In this document: positions 9,645 through 18,991 of the stretch, in pieces | How the letters are laid out: every line of letters starts with the position of its first letter | How positions within the stretch are numbered: the stretch's first letter is position 1 | DNA from: Azolla caroliniana | Taxonomy: Eukaryota > Polypodiophyta | DNA length: 64,000 nt | Assembly: GCA_043228905.1 (NCBI GenBank) | Contig: JBHGNT010000013.1 | Span: forward strand, 2,604,001-2,668,000 | Reading direction: 5' to 3' | Position numbers and translations under genes: made by a program | Notes under the pieces: generated by a model | Told to the model about the DNA's origin: nothing | What the model saw: only the letters and a program-made list of their open reading frames with translations | Databases searched by the model: none

Positions 9645-11223
9645 CTATCCCCCCTTTAAAACGACGAGTTTCACGAGTCGTTTTGGATTGAGGACCCGGT
9701 TTCTCGGGATATCGTCGATGGAAGTCTTCTAGAAGAGCACGAGCATTGGTCACATTCTCGATCGGTTCCCAAGTACGCTCGCTGGGACTATATCCTAGCC
9801 AATCGACTAGATAGTAGAGCTTGTTGCGAACAATCTTGGAATCGAGGATGGCAGCGACCTCATACTCAGGTCCATCTTCGAGCTCGATAGGAGGTGGAGG
9901 TTGTATAGTACGTCCTGGGATAGTGCTCTCGTGATAGGGTTCGAGGAGAGAACTATGAAACACCGGGTGTATCCGAAGTTGCGGAGGTAGCTCGAGACGA
10001 AAAGCGACATCATTAATCTTCCCGATAATACGGAAAGGACCTAATCGTCGATAATCCAACTTCTCACATGGGCGAGTAGTCTTGATGTGTCGTCGTAGCA
10101 GCCACACCCGATCTCCAATGTTAAAACTGGATGGAAGTCGATGACGATCTGCGTAGTCCTTGTGTGATTGTTGAGCTTGCTGGAGTTGAGTAGATAAATC
10201 CGCTTGTATCTTGCGTAACCGCTCCAAACGATCCTCCGCGTAAGGATTTGTGGACACTTCTGGGGTTTCAAGGACACACCACCGGGGATGATATCCCGTA
10301 TAAGCGTAGAATGGCGTGACTTTAGTCGATGCGTGGATAGCGTTATTATAGGCAAATTCGGCGAACGGAAGAATATCTGCCCAGTCATTCTGATGATAGT
10401 TGAGAAAGCACCGCAGATACTGCTCCAGTGTTTGATTTGTTCGTTCGGCTTGACCGTCGGTTTGTGGGTGGTAGCCGGAGGAGAGGTTACAAGTGACCTT
10501 CAGCATTTTAAAAAGGTGCTTCCAGAATTTTGACACAAACTGGGGTCCACGATCGCTGATGATATTATCAGGGAGTCCATGATGCCGACATACTTCCCGC
10601 ATGACAATTTCGGCGGTGTCTTCACTAGATATTTCTTTAGTACATGGTAAGAAATGAGCCATCTTCGTATATCGATCCACCACTGTGAGAATCGCACTGA
10701 ATCCCTTAGAGACTGGAAGATCTGTAATGAAGTCAAGAGCAATGGATTGCCATGGCTTGCTTGGAATTGGTAATGGTTCTAATAAACCATATGGATGATG
10801 TCTTGGCATTTTCGCTCTGCAGCATGTATCGCAAGTCCGAACAAAATCTTCGACAAATTGTCGCATACGGGGCCACCAGAATGATCGTTGTACTAAATCT
10901 AATGTTTTAGTACTACCAAAATGTCCTGCTGTATATGTGTCATGGCAGTTTTGTACTACTCGAAGGCGGCAAGAACCATTAGGAACATACAAAAGTTCTT
11001 TAAAGAAGAGTAATCCATCACAGTATTTGAATTGCCGATAATCCGTACCTGGTGATTGTGATTGTGAACATGACGCTCGAGAGGGGTCAATTTGTGCTAG
11101 TATAGCTTGGGCGAAAGCGTCAGTCTTCAAGTCCTCACGTATAGTATTGGTAATGTCGGAATCCACGGGCATGTCAAAGATCTGTGCTGCTTGCAGTCGT
11201 GCTGGACCCAAGATTACTTGCTT
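9637..11223 (-). CDS. pol: Pol, second part: integrase with chromodomain
   Basis: It lies in the same frame as the upstream pol segment, directly after the TAG at 11224-11226. Integrase zinc region: HFGSTKTLDLVQRSFWWP ending CDTC. The catalytic D,D,E core has ALDFITDLP, ISDRGPQF and GQAERTNQTLEQYL. A GPY/F-type segment follows (HPVFHSSLLEPY). The C-terminus carries a chromodomain (YEVAAILDSKI, then YYLVDWLGYSPSERTWEP), which places the element among chromoviruses. Chromodomain integrases usually target particular chromatin. The stop lies inside the 3' LTR start, next to the polypurine tract. Apart from the upstream TAG I see no defect. Confidence 0.9.
   Translation of the reverse strand, partial: KQVILGPARLQAAQIFDMPVDSDITNTIREDLKTDAFAQAILAQIDPSRASCSQSQSPGTDYRQFKYCDGLLFFKELLYVPNGSCRLRVVQNCHDTYTAGHFGSTKTLDLVQRSFWWPRMRQFVEDFVRTCDTCCRAKMPRHHPYGLLEPLPIPSKPWQSIALDFITDLPVSKGFSAILTVVDRYTKMAHFLPCTKEISSEDTAEIVMREVCRHHGLPDNIISDRGPQFVSKFWKHLFKMLKVTCNLSSGYHPQTDGQAERTNQTLEQYLRCFLNYHQNDWADILPFAEFAYNNAIHASTKVTPFYAYTGYHPRWCVLETPEVSTNPYAEDRLERLRKIQADLSTQLQQAQQSHKDYADRHRLPSSFNIGDRVWLLRRHIKTTRPCEKLDYRRLGPFRIIGKINDVAFRLELPPQLRIHPVFHSSLLEPYHESTIPGRTIQPPPPIELEDGPEYEVAAILDSKIVRNKLYYLVDWLGYSPSERTWEPIENVTNARALLEDFHRRYPEKPGPQSKTTRETRRFKGGIVS
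9645..9656 (-). other. Polypurine tract of the young chromovirus
   Basis: On the minus strand AAAGGGGGGATAG lies directly before the 3' LTR (TGTCATAAC). It is the plus-strand DNA primer for reverse transcription. Confidence 0.85.
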
Positions 11224-13238
11224 CTAGTTATCGAAAGCTGGCTCACCGGGACGTGGTGTTAGATACGAACGCCGTGATAATGCATCTGCCTTCCCTTGGT
11301 GCTTCCCCGGACGATATGTAATTTTGAAGTCGAAGCGTGTGAGGAAATGGGCCCACCGAGCTTGACGTCGATTCAGTACACGAGCATCTTGAAAGTAGGC
11401 AAGGTTCTTGTGGTCACTGAATACAGTGACTTGATGAGGAGATCCCTCCAGGAAATGCCTCCATTGCATAAAAGAATCAACTATTGCTAATAGCTCTTTA
11501 TCATGAATTTCGTAGTTGATTTCGGCGGCGTCAAACTTACGGGAGTGGAAAGCCACAGGATGTAGCTTCTCGTCGTTACCCTGTTGTGACAGAATGCTCC
11601 CCAATGCAAAATCCGATGCATCAGCTTCGATAATGAATGGTTTTTCCGGATCCACATGACCTAAAATTGGAGCTGATGTAAACGCCTTCTTAAGACTCTC
11701 GAAAGCCATGTCCGTCTCTTTAGACCAAATGAATGATTGTCCCTTCCTGGTGAGCTGTGTGAGAGGCAGCACAATTTTTGAGTAATTTTGTATGAACTTC
11801 CGGTAGAAATTTGCAAAGCCTAGGAAGCATTGCACATCCCGCACCGAACGCGGAGTGTGCCATTCTATCACCGTTTTGACCTTGGCTGGGTCCATAGATA
11901 TGCCTTCTGAGGAGATGACATAGCCGAGAAACTCCACTTGGTTGCACCCGAAACTACATTTCTCTAACTTTGCATACAGACCATGTTCTCGAAGTCGTTT
12001 TAGTACTAATAGTACATGAGAATCATGTTCTTCTTGGGTCTTTGAATAAACCAGTAGATCATCCAAATAGATGATCAAAAAATCATCCAAGAGGTCTCGA
12101 AATATATCATTCGCCATGTGCTGGAAGACTGCCGGCGCATTAGTGAGTCCGAACGGCATGACCGTATACTCGAAGTGCCCATATCTGGTGCGAAACGCGG
12201 TCTTCCATTCATCTCCTGGTCGGATCCGTACGAGGTTATAGGCTCCTCGTAAGTCGATCTTCGTGAAGAACCTGGCACCGTTGATCCGTTCTAAAAGACT
12301 TGAGATAAGGGGAAGAGCATACCTATTTCTTACGGTGACCTTATTCAAGCCACGGTAATCTACAACGAGTCGAAGCGAGCCATCTTTTTTCTTGACGAAG
12401 AAAATGGGTGCGCCGGCTGGAGATTTCGAATGCCGAATGAAACCGTTCTCCAAATTCTCCTCTATATAGGCTCGAAGGACTTCTAGCTCGGTTGGTGACA
12501 AATTGTAGATCGGCCCCCATGGCGGCTCTTTTCCCGGTTGTAAGTCGATGGCGCAGTCGTACGGCCGATGATGAGGAAGTGTGTTGGCTTGTACTTTATC
12601 GAACACAGCAGCATACTGACGATACTTCTCGGGAAGTTGAACGGTGGACTCCTCTTTGGTGGTGCTGGAGGGTTGTACTGATATTGCAAAGAGAAACATT
12701 TCCTCCTTGCGCCCTTCCTCACGCAACTGACGTAGCGAAATGGTTGCAACCTTCTGGGTAGATCCTTGGGTTTGTCGCAACCGGATTTCCCTTGTCCTCC
12801 AATCTATGTCTGGGTCATGTAACTCGAACCATGGTAATCCTAAAACTATGGGATGTTCTGGAATACTAATAATATTAAATGATACTACACATGTTAAGTT
12901 ATCTAGGACAATATTAACGGGTTCCGACTCTTCTATGATATTACCAGAAGCAATGGGACGACCATCAATGACTACTACTGAGGCTGGACATGGGAGCTTT
13001 CTTAGAGATATCTGATGAGCTCGGGCAAAATTCCTATCCATGAAGCAAGAATTAGCTCCGGAATCTAGAAGGGCTAAGGTATGTACTGGAGGGGTACTTT
13101 TAGTACTAACTGCTACTTGGACTACGAACACATCACTAACTTGCTTAGAGGGAATGGAACCACTAATGGGCTGCACAGATCTAGGGCTGTCCAACCAAAC
13201 GGCTCCTATTTTGGCTGGACTTAGTCGTTTAACTCTTC
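11224..13238 (-). CDS. pol: Pol, first part: protease, reverse transcriptase, RNase H
   Basis: The frame opens after a TAG just upstream of the gag stop and runs to a TAG at 11224-11226. No independent ATG is needed if it is reached by -1 frameshift. Counted from a possible initiation site at 13194, the protease motif LLDSGANS is at about residue 42. RT follows, with [34 protein letters not shown] and the catalytic YLDD (plus coordinates about 12055-12066). RNase H begins FIIEADASDFALG and ends with FSDHKNLAYF and [12 protein letters not shown]. It makes cDNA from element RNA. The terminal TAG falls where the sister element has a Gln codon, and the integrase follows in the same frame. This is therefore an interrupted polyprotein rather than a natural end. 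Confidence 0.9.
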
Positions 13239-14390
13239 TTCTAATTGGCTAAGGACATCAAATTTGTTTGCGAGATTCGGACTATTAGTACTATTAGGAC
13301 TATTATGACTATGAGGATTATCAGAGATTCCTACTGACATAGACTCGGGTTTAGTATAGTCAGAACTAACAATGACTTGGTTTACCTGCCTTCTTGGTCT
13401 ATGGGGACAGTTTATCGCGATATGCCCTGGTCCACCGCAATAAAGGCATAATCGGTTTGTTCGGCGTCGTTGCTTTTCCTCCTCCGATAGCGGCCCACGA
13501 CGACGTGTAGTGTCAATTTCCATTGGAGTTGGAGTACTTACTGGAGGCGCATTATGTGACTCCCTTTGAAAAGGTTTCGCTACCATTGAGGCATAGGTAG
13601 GCTCGGATCTTGCCCTCGGCATCTGGAATTGTCGTTCCGAACGTCGCTCGAAGAGGCGGTTGTCACATCTGACCGCTCGACTGATTGCTTCTGTTAATGA
13701 TTTTGGCTCTTCAGGGAAAGTCAAGAGTAAATCCTTGACATCGTTGCGTAGACCATAGCGGAACTGCTCCATCAATGCTTGATCATCCCAGGGGATATCG
13801 GCGGCGAGTAGGCGGAAATCTGCAGCATATGCGGAGGCTGGACGGTCACCTTGGCGTAATCGCCGGATTTTGTTGATTGCAGTCCTTATGCTGTCAGTAT
13901 CTCCAAAACATGCTTTAAACTCACTTATGAATTCTTCAAAATTATTTAGTACTGGAGATTCCTTTTCTAGTAGCGGTGCGAACCATGCTAATGCTGAGCC
14001 AGTTAACAACGTGCCTACTAAACCCACTCGTGATGCATCGGTGGGATATCGGGACGGATGCATTTGAATAACTAACCGTACCTGGTTAAGAAACCCTCTA
14101 AACTGCGATCGCGTTCCATCGAACTTCGTGGGAAGGCCAATCTTGGGTTCTTTATGAATCCCTTGTGCTCCGTGCCCTTGTTGCTGCATTGCTACGATGG
14201 TTGCTTCGAGTTGTTGCACGCGTAACGCAAGTTCCCCATGCTGTTGTTGCGTTTGCTGCTTTTCTAAGGAAATTTGCTGAAGATCCCCCAACAAGCGTTG
14301 ATTTTCTTGTTCCAAAGCATGAAACTTCTCTTTCAAGCATTGAAATTCCGAGAAAACGGATTGATACTCTTCAGCGCTAACGGTGGCCAT
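13221..14390 (-). CDS. gag: Gag of the young chromovirus
   Basis: A 389-residue Gag starting MATVSAEEYQS. Residues about 8-75 form a Gln/Leu-rich coiled coil. The capsid-like retrotransposon gag region follows (about 95-265, with QVRLVIQMHPSRYP and the helix-rich RRLRQGDRPASAYAADFR). A basic/Pro linker (TPTPMEIDTTRRRG) leads to a single CCHC zinc knuckle (CLYCGGPGHIAINC, about 318-331) for RNA binding. The ATG at 14388-14390 lies shortly downstream of the primer-binding site. Gag ends at a TAA (13221-13223) that overlaps the pol frame by about 27 nt. It should form the cytoplasmic particle that packages element RNA. No internal stop is present. Confidence 0.9.
   Translation of the reverse strand: MATVSAEEYQSVFSEFQCLKEKFHALEQENQRLLGDLQQISLEKQQTQQQHGELALRVQQLEATIVAMQQQGHGAQGIHKEPKIGLPTKFDGTRSQFRGFLNQVRLVIQMHPSRYPTDASRVGLVGTLLTGSALAWFAPLLEKESPVLNNFEEFISEFKACFGDTDSIRTAINKIRRLRQGDRPASAYAADFRLLAADIPWDDQALMEQFRYGLRNDVKDLLLTFPEEPKSLTEAISRAVRCDNRLFERRSERQFQMPRARSEPTYASMVAKPFQRESHNAPPVSTPTPMEIDTTRRRGPLSEEEKQRRRTNRLCLYCGGPGHIAINCPHRPRRQVNQVIVSSDYTKPESMSVGISDNPHSHNSPNSTNSPNLANKFDVLSQLEEELND
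13227..13233 (-). promoter_or_regulatory. Candidate -1 ribosomal frameshift heptamer G TTA AAC
   Basis: In the gag frame the codons TTA AAC are preceded by G, giving the X XXY YYZ-type heptamer GTTAAAC two codons before the gag stop. The pol frame is -1 relative to gag, and the overlap contains exactly this site. The decayed sister copy keeps the same frame relation with GTCAAAC at the same place (about 57364). Confidence 0.55.
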
Positions 14391-14466
14391 GGGATGAAGG
14401 AAAAGGGAAATAAGAGACTAGTAGGAAAGGAGAGAGACAGAAGGAAGAGGGAGACTAGTAGGAGGG

Positions 14467-14478
14467 AAATCGGTTCAA
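14467..14478 (-). other. Candidate self-complementary primer-binding site
   Basis: Two nucleotides inside the 5' LTR the minus strand reads TTGAACCGATTT. It lacks the usual TGG of a tRNA-primed site. It is the exact reverse complement of AAATCGGTTCAA at 14744-14733, where the element's own transcript should begin. This matches the self-priming arrangement known for Tf1 and sushi-type elements. Confidence 0.65.
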
Positions 14479-14480
14479 AC

Positions 14481-14613
14481 TGTCAGGAACTCTATTAAGG
14501 CAGAGAAGGAATTAGTACTAAAGGAAGGATTAGTACTATTGTTGGGGAATAGTACTAAGACAGAGAAGGATTAGTACTATGAGAGGTGTCGAACTTTGAG
14601 AGAAGGAATGAGT

Positions 14614-14663
<50 letters not shown>

Positions 14664-14953
14664 TGATGCGAAAGATATATGTATTATATGACGGAAGATA
14701 TACAACAGTAGTTAGAAGGCTTAAGACTGGCGTTGAACCGATTTGGTTCGAACTAATGCCTTGCGCCTCCTTTTATAGTGTCTTCAGGAATACTCCTGAA
14801 GTTTCTAGAATGTTCCAGAGAAATCTGGAATATACATCAATTTCCTAATAAAACCTAAATGAAAATAATATCCTTCAAATTACAACTCATAACCTAATGG
14901 TAAAGTCTCGACCCGTGTAACAAAAGGTTATGGGTTCGAGTCTAGTTATGACA
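14481..14953 (-). repeat. 5' LTR of the young chromovirus
   Basis: A 473-bp copy of the LTR at 9174-9644. The TATA box is on the minus strand at 14778-14771. The predicted transcript start about 30 nt downstream falls near 14745, directly before AAATCGGTTCAA (14744-14733). Confidence 0.95.
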
Positions 14954-14958
14954 CCGAC

Positions 14959-15570
14959 AAAACCAAGGAATGATCAAACTTCTCGAATATTGCTTGTCGT
15001 GCAATGTTTGTAAAACAAATCGGACATGTTTAGCATGTTCTTCTAATGTATGACTATAAACTAGAATATCATCCAAGAAAATAACGACAACTTTTCCAAG
15101 TTGTTCTCGGAAAATGTCATTCATTTCTTGTTTAAATGTGGCCGGAGCATTGGTCAAACCAAAAGGCATAACCAAAAACTCATAATGGCCATAGCGCGTA
15201 CGAAATGTCGTTTTAGGAACATCGTCCTCACTAATACGAATTTGACGAGAGCCCATACGAAGATCAAGTTTCGTAAAATACCAAGCTCCCTCGAGACGGT
15301 CAATTAGATCGTCAGCCTAAGGAAATGGATATGAATTCTTGATCGTCATTTTATTCAGGCGTTGGTAATTAATACACATATGCCATGTGCCCTCTTTCTT
15401 TTTTACCAAGAGAACAGGTGCACCCCATGGAGATTTCCTATAACGTATACAGTAACCCATTCATAAATAGTCCTTGCGTTGCTTAGATACCTCATCCTCT
15501 TCGGATCGACTTAAATGATAAGGAGATATACGGTGCAACGTGGTACAATATCTATATGACGGTCTATATT
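14959..15570 (-). pseudogene. gypsy reverse transcriptase fragment of the old element
   Basis: Minus-strand RT of the old gypsy. SPWGAPVLL-type sequence, a degenerate YRALNK-type region and [14 protein letters not shown] are followed by [26 protein letters not shown] and the catalytic FLDD ([12 protein letters not shown]). It contains stops (for example near 15318) and a frameshift. It is cut at 14958 by the chromovirus and continues at 9168 as GFLRKSLRN-type sequence. Its 5' side is cut by the insert at 15575-16666. Confidence 0.8.
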
Positions 15571-15574
15571 ATGT

Positions 15575-16666
15575 TGTCGTAAAGATTTTTGCCAACGGTG
15601 TGAAAATTGAATGGAATGTACGAAATCAAGTGAGGTTCTTCACACACAACATAAAACAATAATAGTGAAGATACTATTTTATACTAGTTTAATATCTTGG
15701 CACAAAAAAATGGAGGTCTTCACGAGCTTTCGAATACACTTTACCACATAAGAAACGGACAACTAAATGGCAAGTTATGTGGGTATAAAGTTTGCAAAGA
15801 AGAAGAGAAAAAACAAAACTACGAGATATCCCACATAGACAGGACAAATAAGGATCCCAAAGTATATAAGCAAGGCCAAAATGTATTGCTTTGTGTTTAT
15901 GAGTGGATCATAGAATATTCAAGGTGACTTGAGCTAAACTAATCGGATAAATGGGTGTGCCCTAACTACTTGTAAAGTTTTTGGTTGACCAGAACCGGAC
16001 GGAGTCGGCGAGGCGGCGGCTTCGCGATCAAGACCGGGATTGGATGGCGATGGACAGGATCAAATCGAGATCGGATTGAACCGATCGGGACAGACAGATC
16101 GGTCGGTTGAACACGGTGTATGGTGTTTTGAAGATTTTTGGTGTAAATACAAGACCAAAAGCCTAGTAGTATTTTGTGTTTTAAAAGGGATATGAGCAAG
16201 GCTTGAACCTTGCACCTCCAAGATAGGAAGCAATATACTTACCACTAAGCCAAGTCATTTCCTTAGAAATTATATTTTTATCATTATACTTTTACATGTA
16301 AATTCTCATACATGAGAGCTTAGATCAAGCATGCATTTCATGCATTACGTGCATGTCTTGCACCCTCACATGCACCATATGCATGGGGGCATCTATAAAA
16401 GAGTGGAGGAATCAAGTAAATGAAACTAATGAAAAATTTGGGAAAAATAAGAAACTTGTAATCCTATTGTTGATGTATCTTCTCTCTTAAATCTAAAAGT
16501 TAAAAGTTCAATCTTCATCTCAATATCTCTCTTTCGTCATATCAATATCTCTCCATCTATCTTAAATACTTTCTCACTAAAGTTAGTGCAAACTTCGAAT
16601 GCTTCCGGTCCAGGACCCCGGTGATTCTGCCTCACGATCCGCACGTGGTGACGGATATTCACGACA
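15575..16666 (+). mobile_element. Probable solo LTR inserted between protease and RT of the old gypsy
   Basis: The insert has matching ends TGTCGT...ACGACA and splits gypsy coding sequence (LPPKR on one side, an NIDRHIDI-type frame on the other). It contains a plus-strand TATA box (CTATAAAAG, about 16391). The flanking pentamers TATGT and AACGT match only partly, so the target duplication is weak. A second LTR-like promoter (AGTATATAAGC, about 15860) may mean that it is composite. It has no long coding frame of known type. Confidence 0.45.
16193..16253 (-). other. tRNA-like A/B-box sequence
   Basis: On the minus strand an exact A box TGGCTTAGTGG and a B box GGTTCAAGCC lie 43 nt apart. It is inside the probable solo LTR and antisense to that LTR's TATA box. 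It lacks a convincing cloverleaf, so it is not called a tRNA gene. Confidence 0.55.
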
Positions 16667-17272
16667 ACGTTTAGGAGGTAACCCATGTGGTAGTTCACTC
16701 GGAAAAACATCACGAAAATCATTTAAGATTTCATCGAGTTGTTGTTGTTCAAAATATGATAATTGAACTGAGACATTATCGATATTGTAAACGTGAATGT
16801 TCGGATCAAGTACACAATAAAATAAAGTAGAACAAGACAACTCGGATATTGATGGCGAGGAAACAATCGAAAGAGATTGTTTTTTAACACATTGAATAAA
16901 ATGAGTACAATTGTTCAATACAAAAGTAATTGAATGATGAACCCAATCAATAGATAAAAAAGAGTTTTTATTAAAAAACCAGGGATAACCTAGTATTACA
17001 TCAGTGGTACAAAGATTCATTACATGGAAGTCTACTTCCTCTATATAAGTATCAATAGAAATTCCTAATGAATGAATCACCTCGTTGATGCATTGTACTC
17101 TTCCATCAACCAAGTGCACCCTATAGGTGTGATCACTTACGGTGAGTTGGATTCCCCATATCTGAACCAAACGATCATTCACAAAATTGTGTGAGCTTCC
17201 CGAATCAAATAAAAATTGTACCGGAGATCCATTGATATACGTGTTTGCACGTAGTAAATCATTGGGTCCCAA
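16667..17272 (-). pseudogene. gypsy aspartic protease of the old element
   Basis: Retroviral-type aspartic protease frame with the catalytic motif FDSGSSHNF and the typical follow-up DVILGYPWF. After these comes the linker to RT (FRDVFPSELPHGLPPKR). The frame runs on a few codons into the downstream insert (to 16583), which is not gypsy. The upstream sequence on the minus strand contains the zinc knuckle, so order is preserved. It is not functional as part of a polyprotein because the RT is separated from it by an insertion. Confidence 0.8.
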
Positions 17273-17299
17273 TACATAGTGAGGGAAAGAACATTGACA

Positions 17300-18991
17300 A
17301 TTACTTAAATGACGTGTATAGACCTCAAGGACATTAGGAATCTGACCTTTATGGTCTGCAACTTTTGCTTTGTCATCGTGCTCTTTTTGTTGGAGCTTTC
17401 GACATTGTTCTTTTGTATGACCCTTCTTTTTGCAGAATACGCAAAAAGGATGTTGTCACTTACAATCGTGTTCCATGAATTCGTTGGGTGTCTTGCATTT
17501 CCCAAGGAATTGCGACTACTTAGTCCTGGGTGCTTTGTTGGGTTTGTTATGGTCCTTCTTCGAAGTGCGTTGATAGCGAAGAACTATTTCAACTGCCTCT
17601 TCGAAGGATTTTGGATCCTTATTGTGCACTATCCAATGATAGTCTGAATTGGAGATGCCATTGACAAAACAAGTTATCAACCAATTGTCCCCTTCTAGAC
17701 CCGATTTTTGGATTTGGGTTCTAATATGGTGAACATAGTCTTCTAGCGAGGAAAACTATTGGGAATATGTCCCTCCAGTGGGAGGAAGAACCGAATGATT
17801 GGAAAGCCAACAGTCAATGATAGGGAAGATCCGACTGTTCGGAAAGCCGACAGTCAAAGAGTCGAACACAATGAGTCGATTGTTTCAAGATTCGATTATT
17901 ATTATTATAGTAATAATAATGATGATGATGTGTGGAAACAAGTCCCTCTAGATGGGAAAGAGAGAGGACCCGAGTTGATGAGTGACTCGGCTGAGGCCGA
18001 AACCAGAAACGTGTATATAGCCAACTCGAGAGACTATAATTGTAAATAGTTTTAAGTGTGCGCCCCATGAGGGCTACGTATTTAAATAACCAGAAAGTTG
18101 CGTAAGTATATATGCAACTAGGGCAAACTTTTAGTCTAAGAACAGTGTAAGAACAGAAGTTGTAGAGACACATAGAGTGTGAGAGAAGGAAGAGCCACGC
18201 CATAGCTATGTGTGTAACAGCAGACACGAAGAGCCCTGTGCGGCTGATGCACTCGTGAGAGAGTGTTGTAATCTTCTCGCTATTGTATATCAACTATTTG
18301 TATAGTGAAGAATCTGTTCCGTGGTTTTCCCCATTTTAGGGTTTCCACGTAAATCTCTGTGTATATCTATTTATCTTGTCTTTCTGGTGTATTCTTGTGA
18401 TTCGTATTTCAGCGCGTAGTTCGTTTATTGTGATCTATTCCGCATCGGTTTCTCGACAAAAACTTCTTGCTAGAGAGGTTCATTAAAGCTTGTGCTGCCT
18501 CGGTTCGAGATGGGGATTGTAGAAATTGGCCCTTGAAAACTATGACAAAATCTATCCAGGTATTGGGCAATTTCCCCAAAGTTCGGAGCGCACACCACCA
18601 GGCGACGGCCTTACCCCCTACTTCTCGGCCGACATATGCAATCTTCGTACTATCTAGCATGGGATAGAGCTCAATATGAGACTCCCATCGGCCCAGCCAT
18701 GTGCAGATTGCTTCTTCGGTTCTTTCGTTTTTTTCTCCTATAAATGGCTTTACGACAAATGATGGTTCACCCTAACGCTCATCAGGCGGGTCTATTAGTC
18801 TCACGTTGTAAACTAATGACACGTGCCTTGAGAGCACTTTGAGATTGCCGAAGTTCGGACATCTGATGCGCGGTTGAACTAAGGAAATGTTGTATTTGTA
18901 AAAAATACGACTCAATAGACATTGGTCCAGGAGGATTTCCTTGAGTTCCTTCCGCTTGAGCGAATGACATCGGGTCATTATTCTGAGCCAT
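17300..18991 (-). pseudogene. gypsy gag of the old element, split by a solo LTR
   Basis: The minus-strand gag starts near 18991 with MAQNNDPMSFAQAEG. A capsid-like region follows (VGREVGGKAVAWWCALRTLG). It is interrupted by a copia LTR (17757-18444) and resumes with SLEDYVHHIRTQI and LITCFVNGISNSDYHWIV. The zinc knuckle CKKKGHTKEQC is near 17400-17440. Stops and frame changes mark it as decayed. Confidence 0.75.
17757..18444 (+). mobile_element. Solo copia LTR inserted in gypsy gag
   Basis: The start TATTGGGAATATGTCCC has lost the usual TG, and the end is ATTCCGCA. It carries the 30-nt CGTGG...CCACG hairpin (18320-18349) and a TATA-like region near 18080-18110. No clear target duplication is left (AAAAC and TCGGT), so some flanking bases may be deleted. 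Confidence 0.7.

Larger units (their letters stand above)
9174..14953 (-). mobile_element. Young, nearly complete Ty3/gypsy chromovirus with LTRs and target duplication
   Basis: LTRs at 9174-9644 (3') and 14481-14953 (5') look identical by eye except for the length of a GA tract (471 against 473 bp). They start TGTCA and end TGACA on the minus strand. A 5-bp target duplication CCGAC flanks the element (9169-9173 and 14954-14958) inside the RT of the older gypsy. The order on the minus strand is 5' LTR, PBS, gag, pol (protease, RT, RNase H, integrase, chromodomain), polypurine tract, 3' LTR. The wording of gag and RT (DLRGAYNLVRI, NFEEFISEFKACFGD, RRLRQGDRPASAYAADFR) resembles fungal and vertebrate chromoviruses more than the common plant clades. 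A single in-frame TAG interrupts pol. A decayed relative lies at 56167-60053. Confidence 0.95.

Noticed and set aside
15697-15927. 76-codon Lys/Glu-rich plus-strand frame
   Set aside because: Sits across an LTR promoter-like region (AGTATATAAGC) of the probable solo LTR, with no motif.
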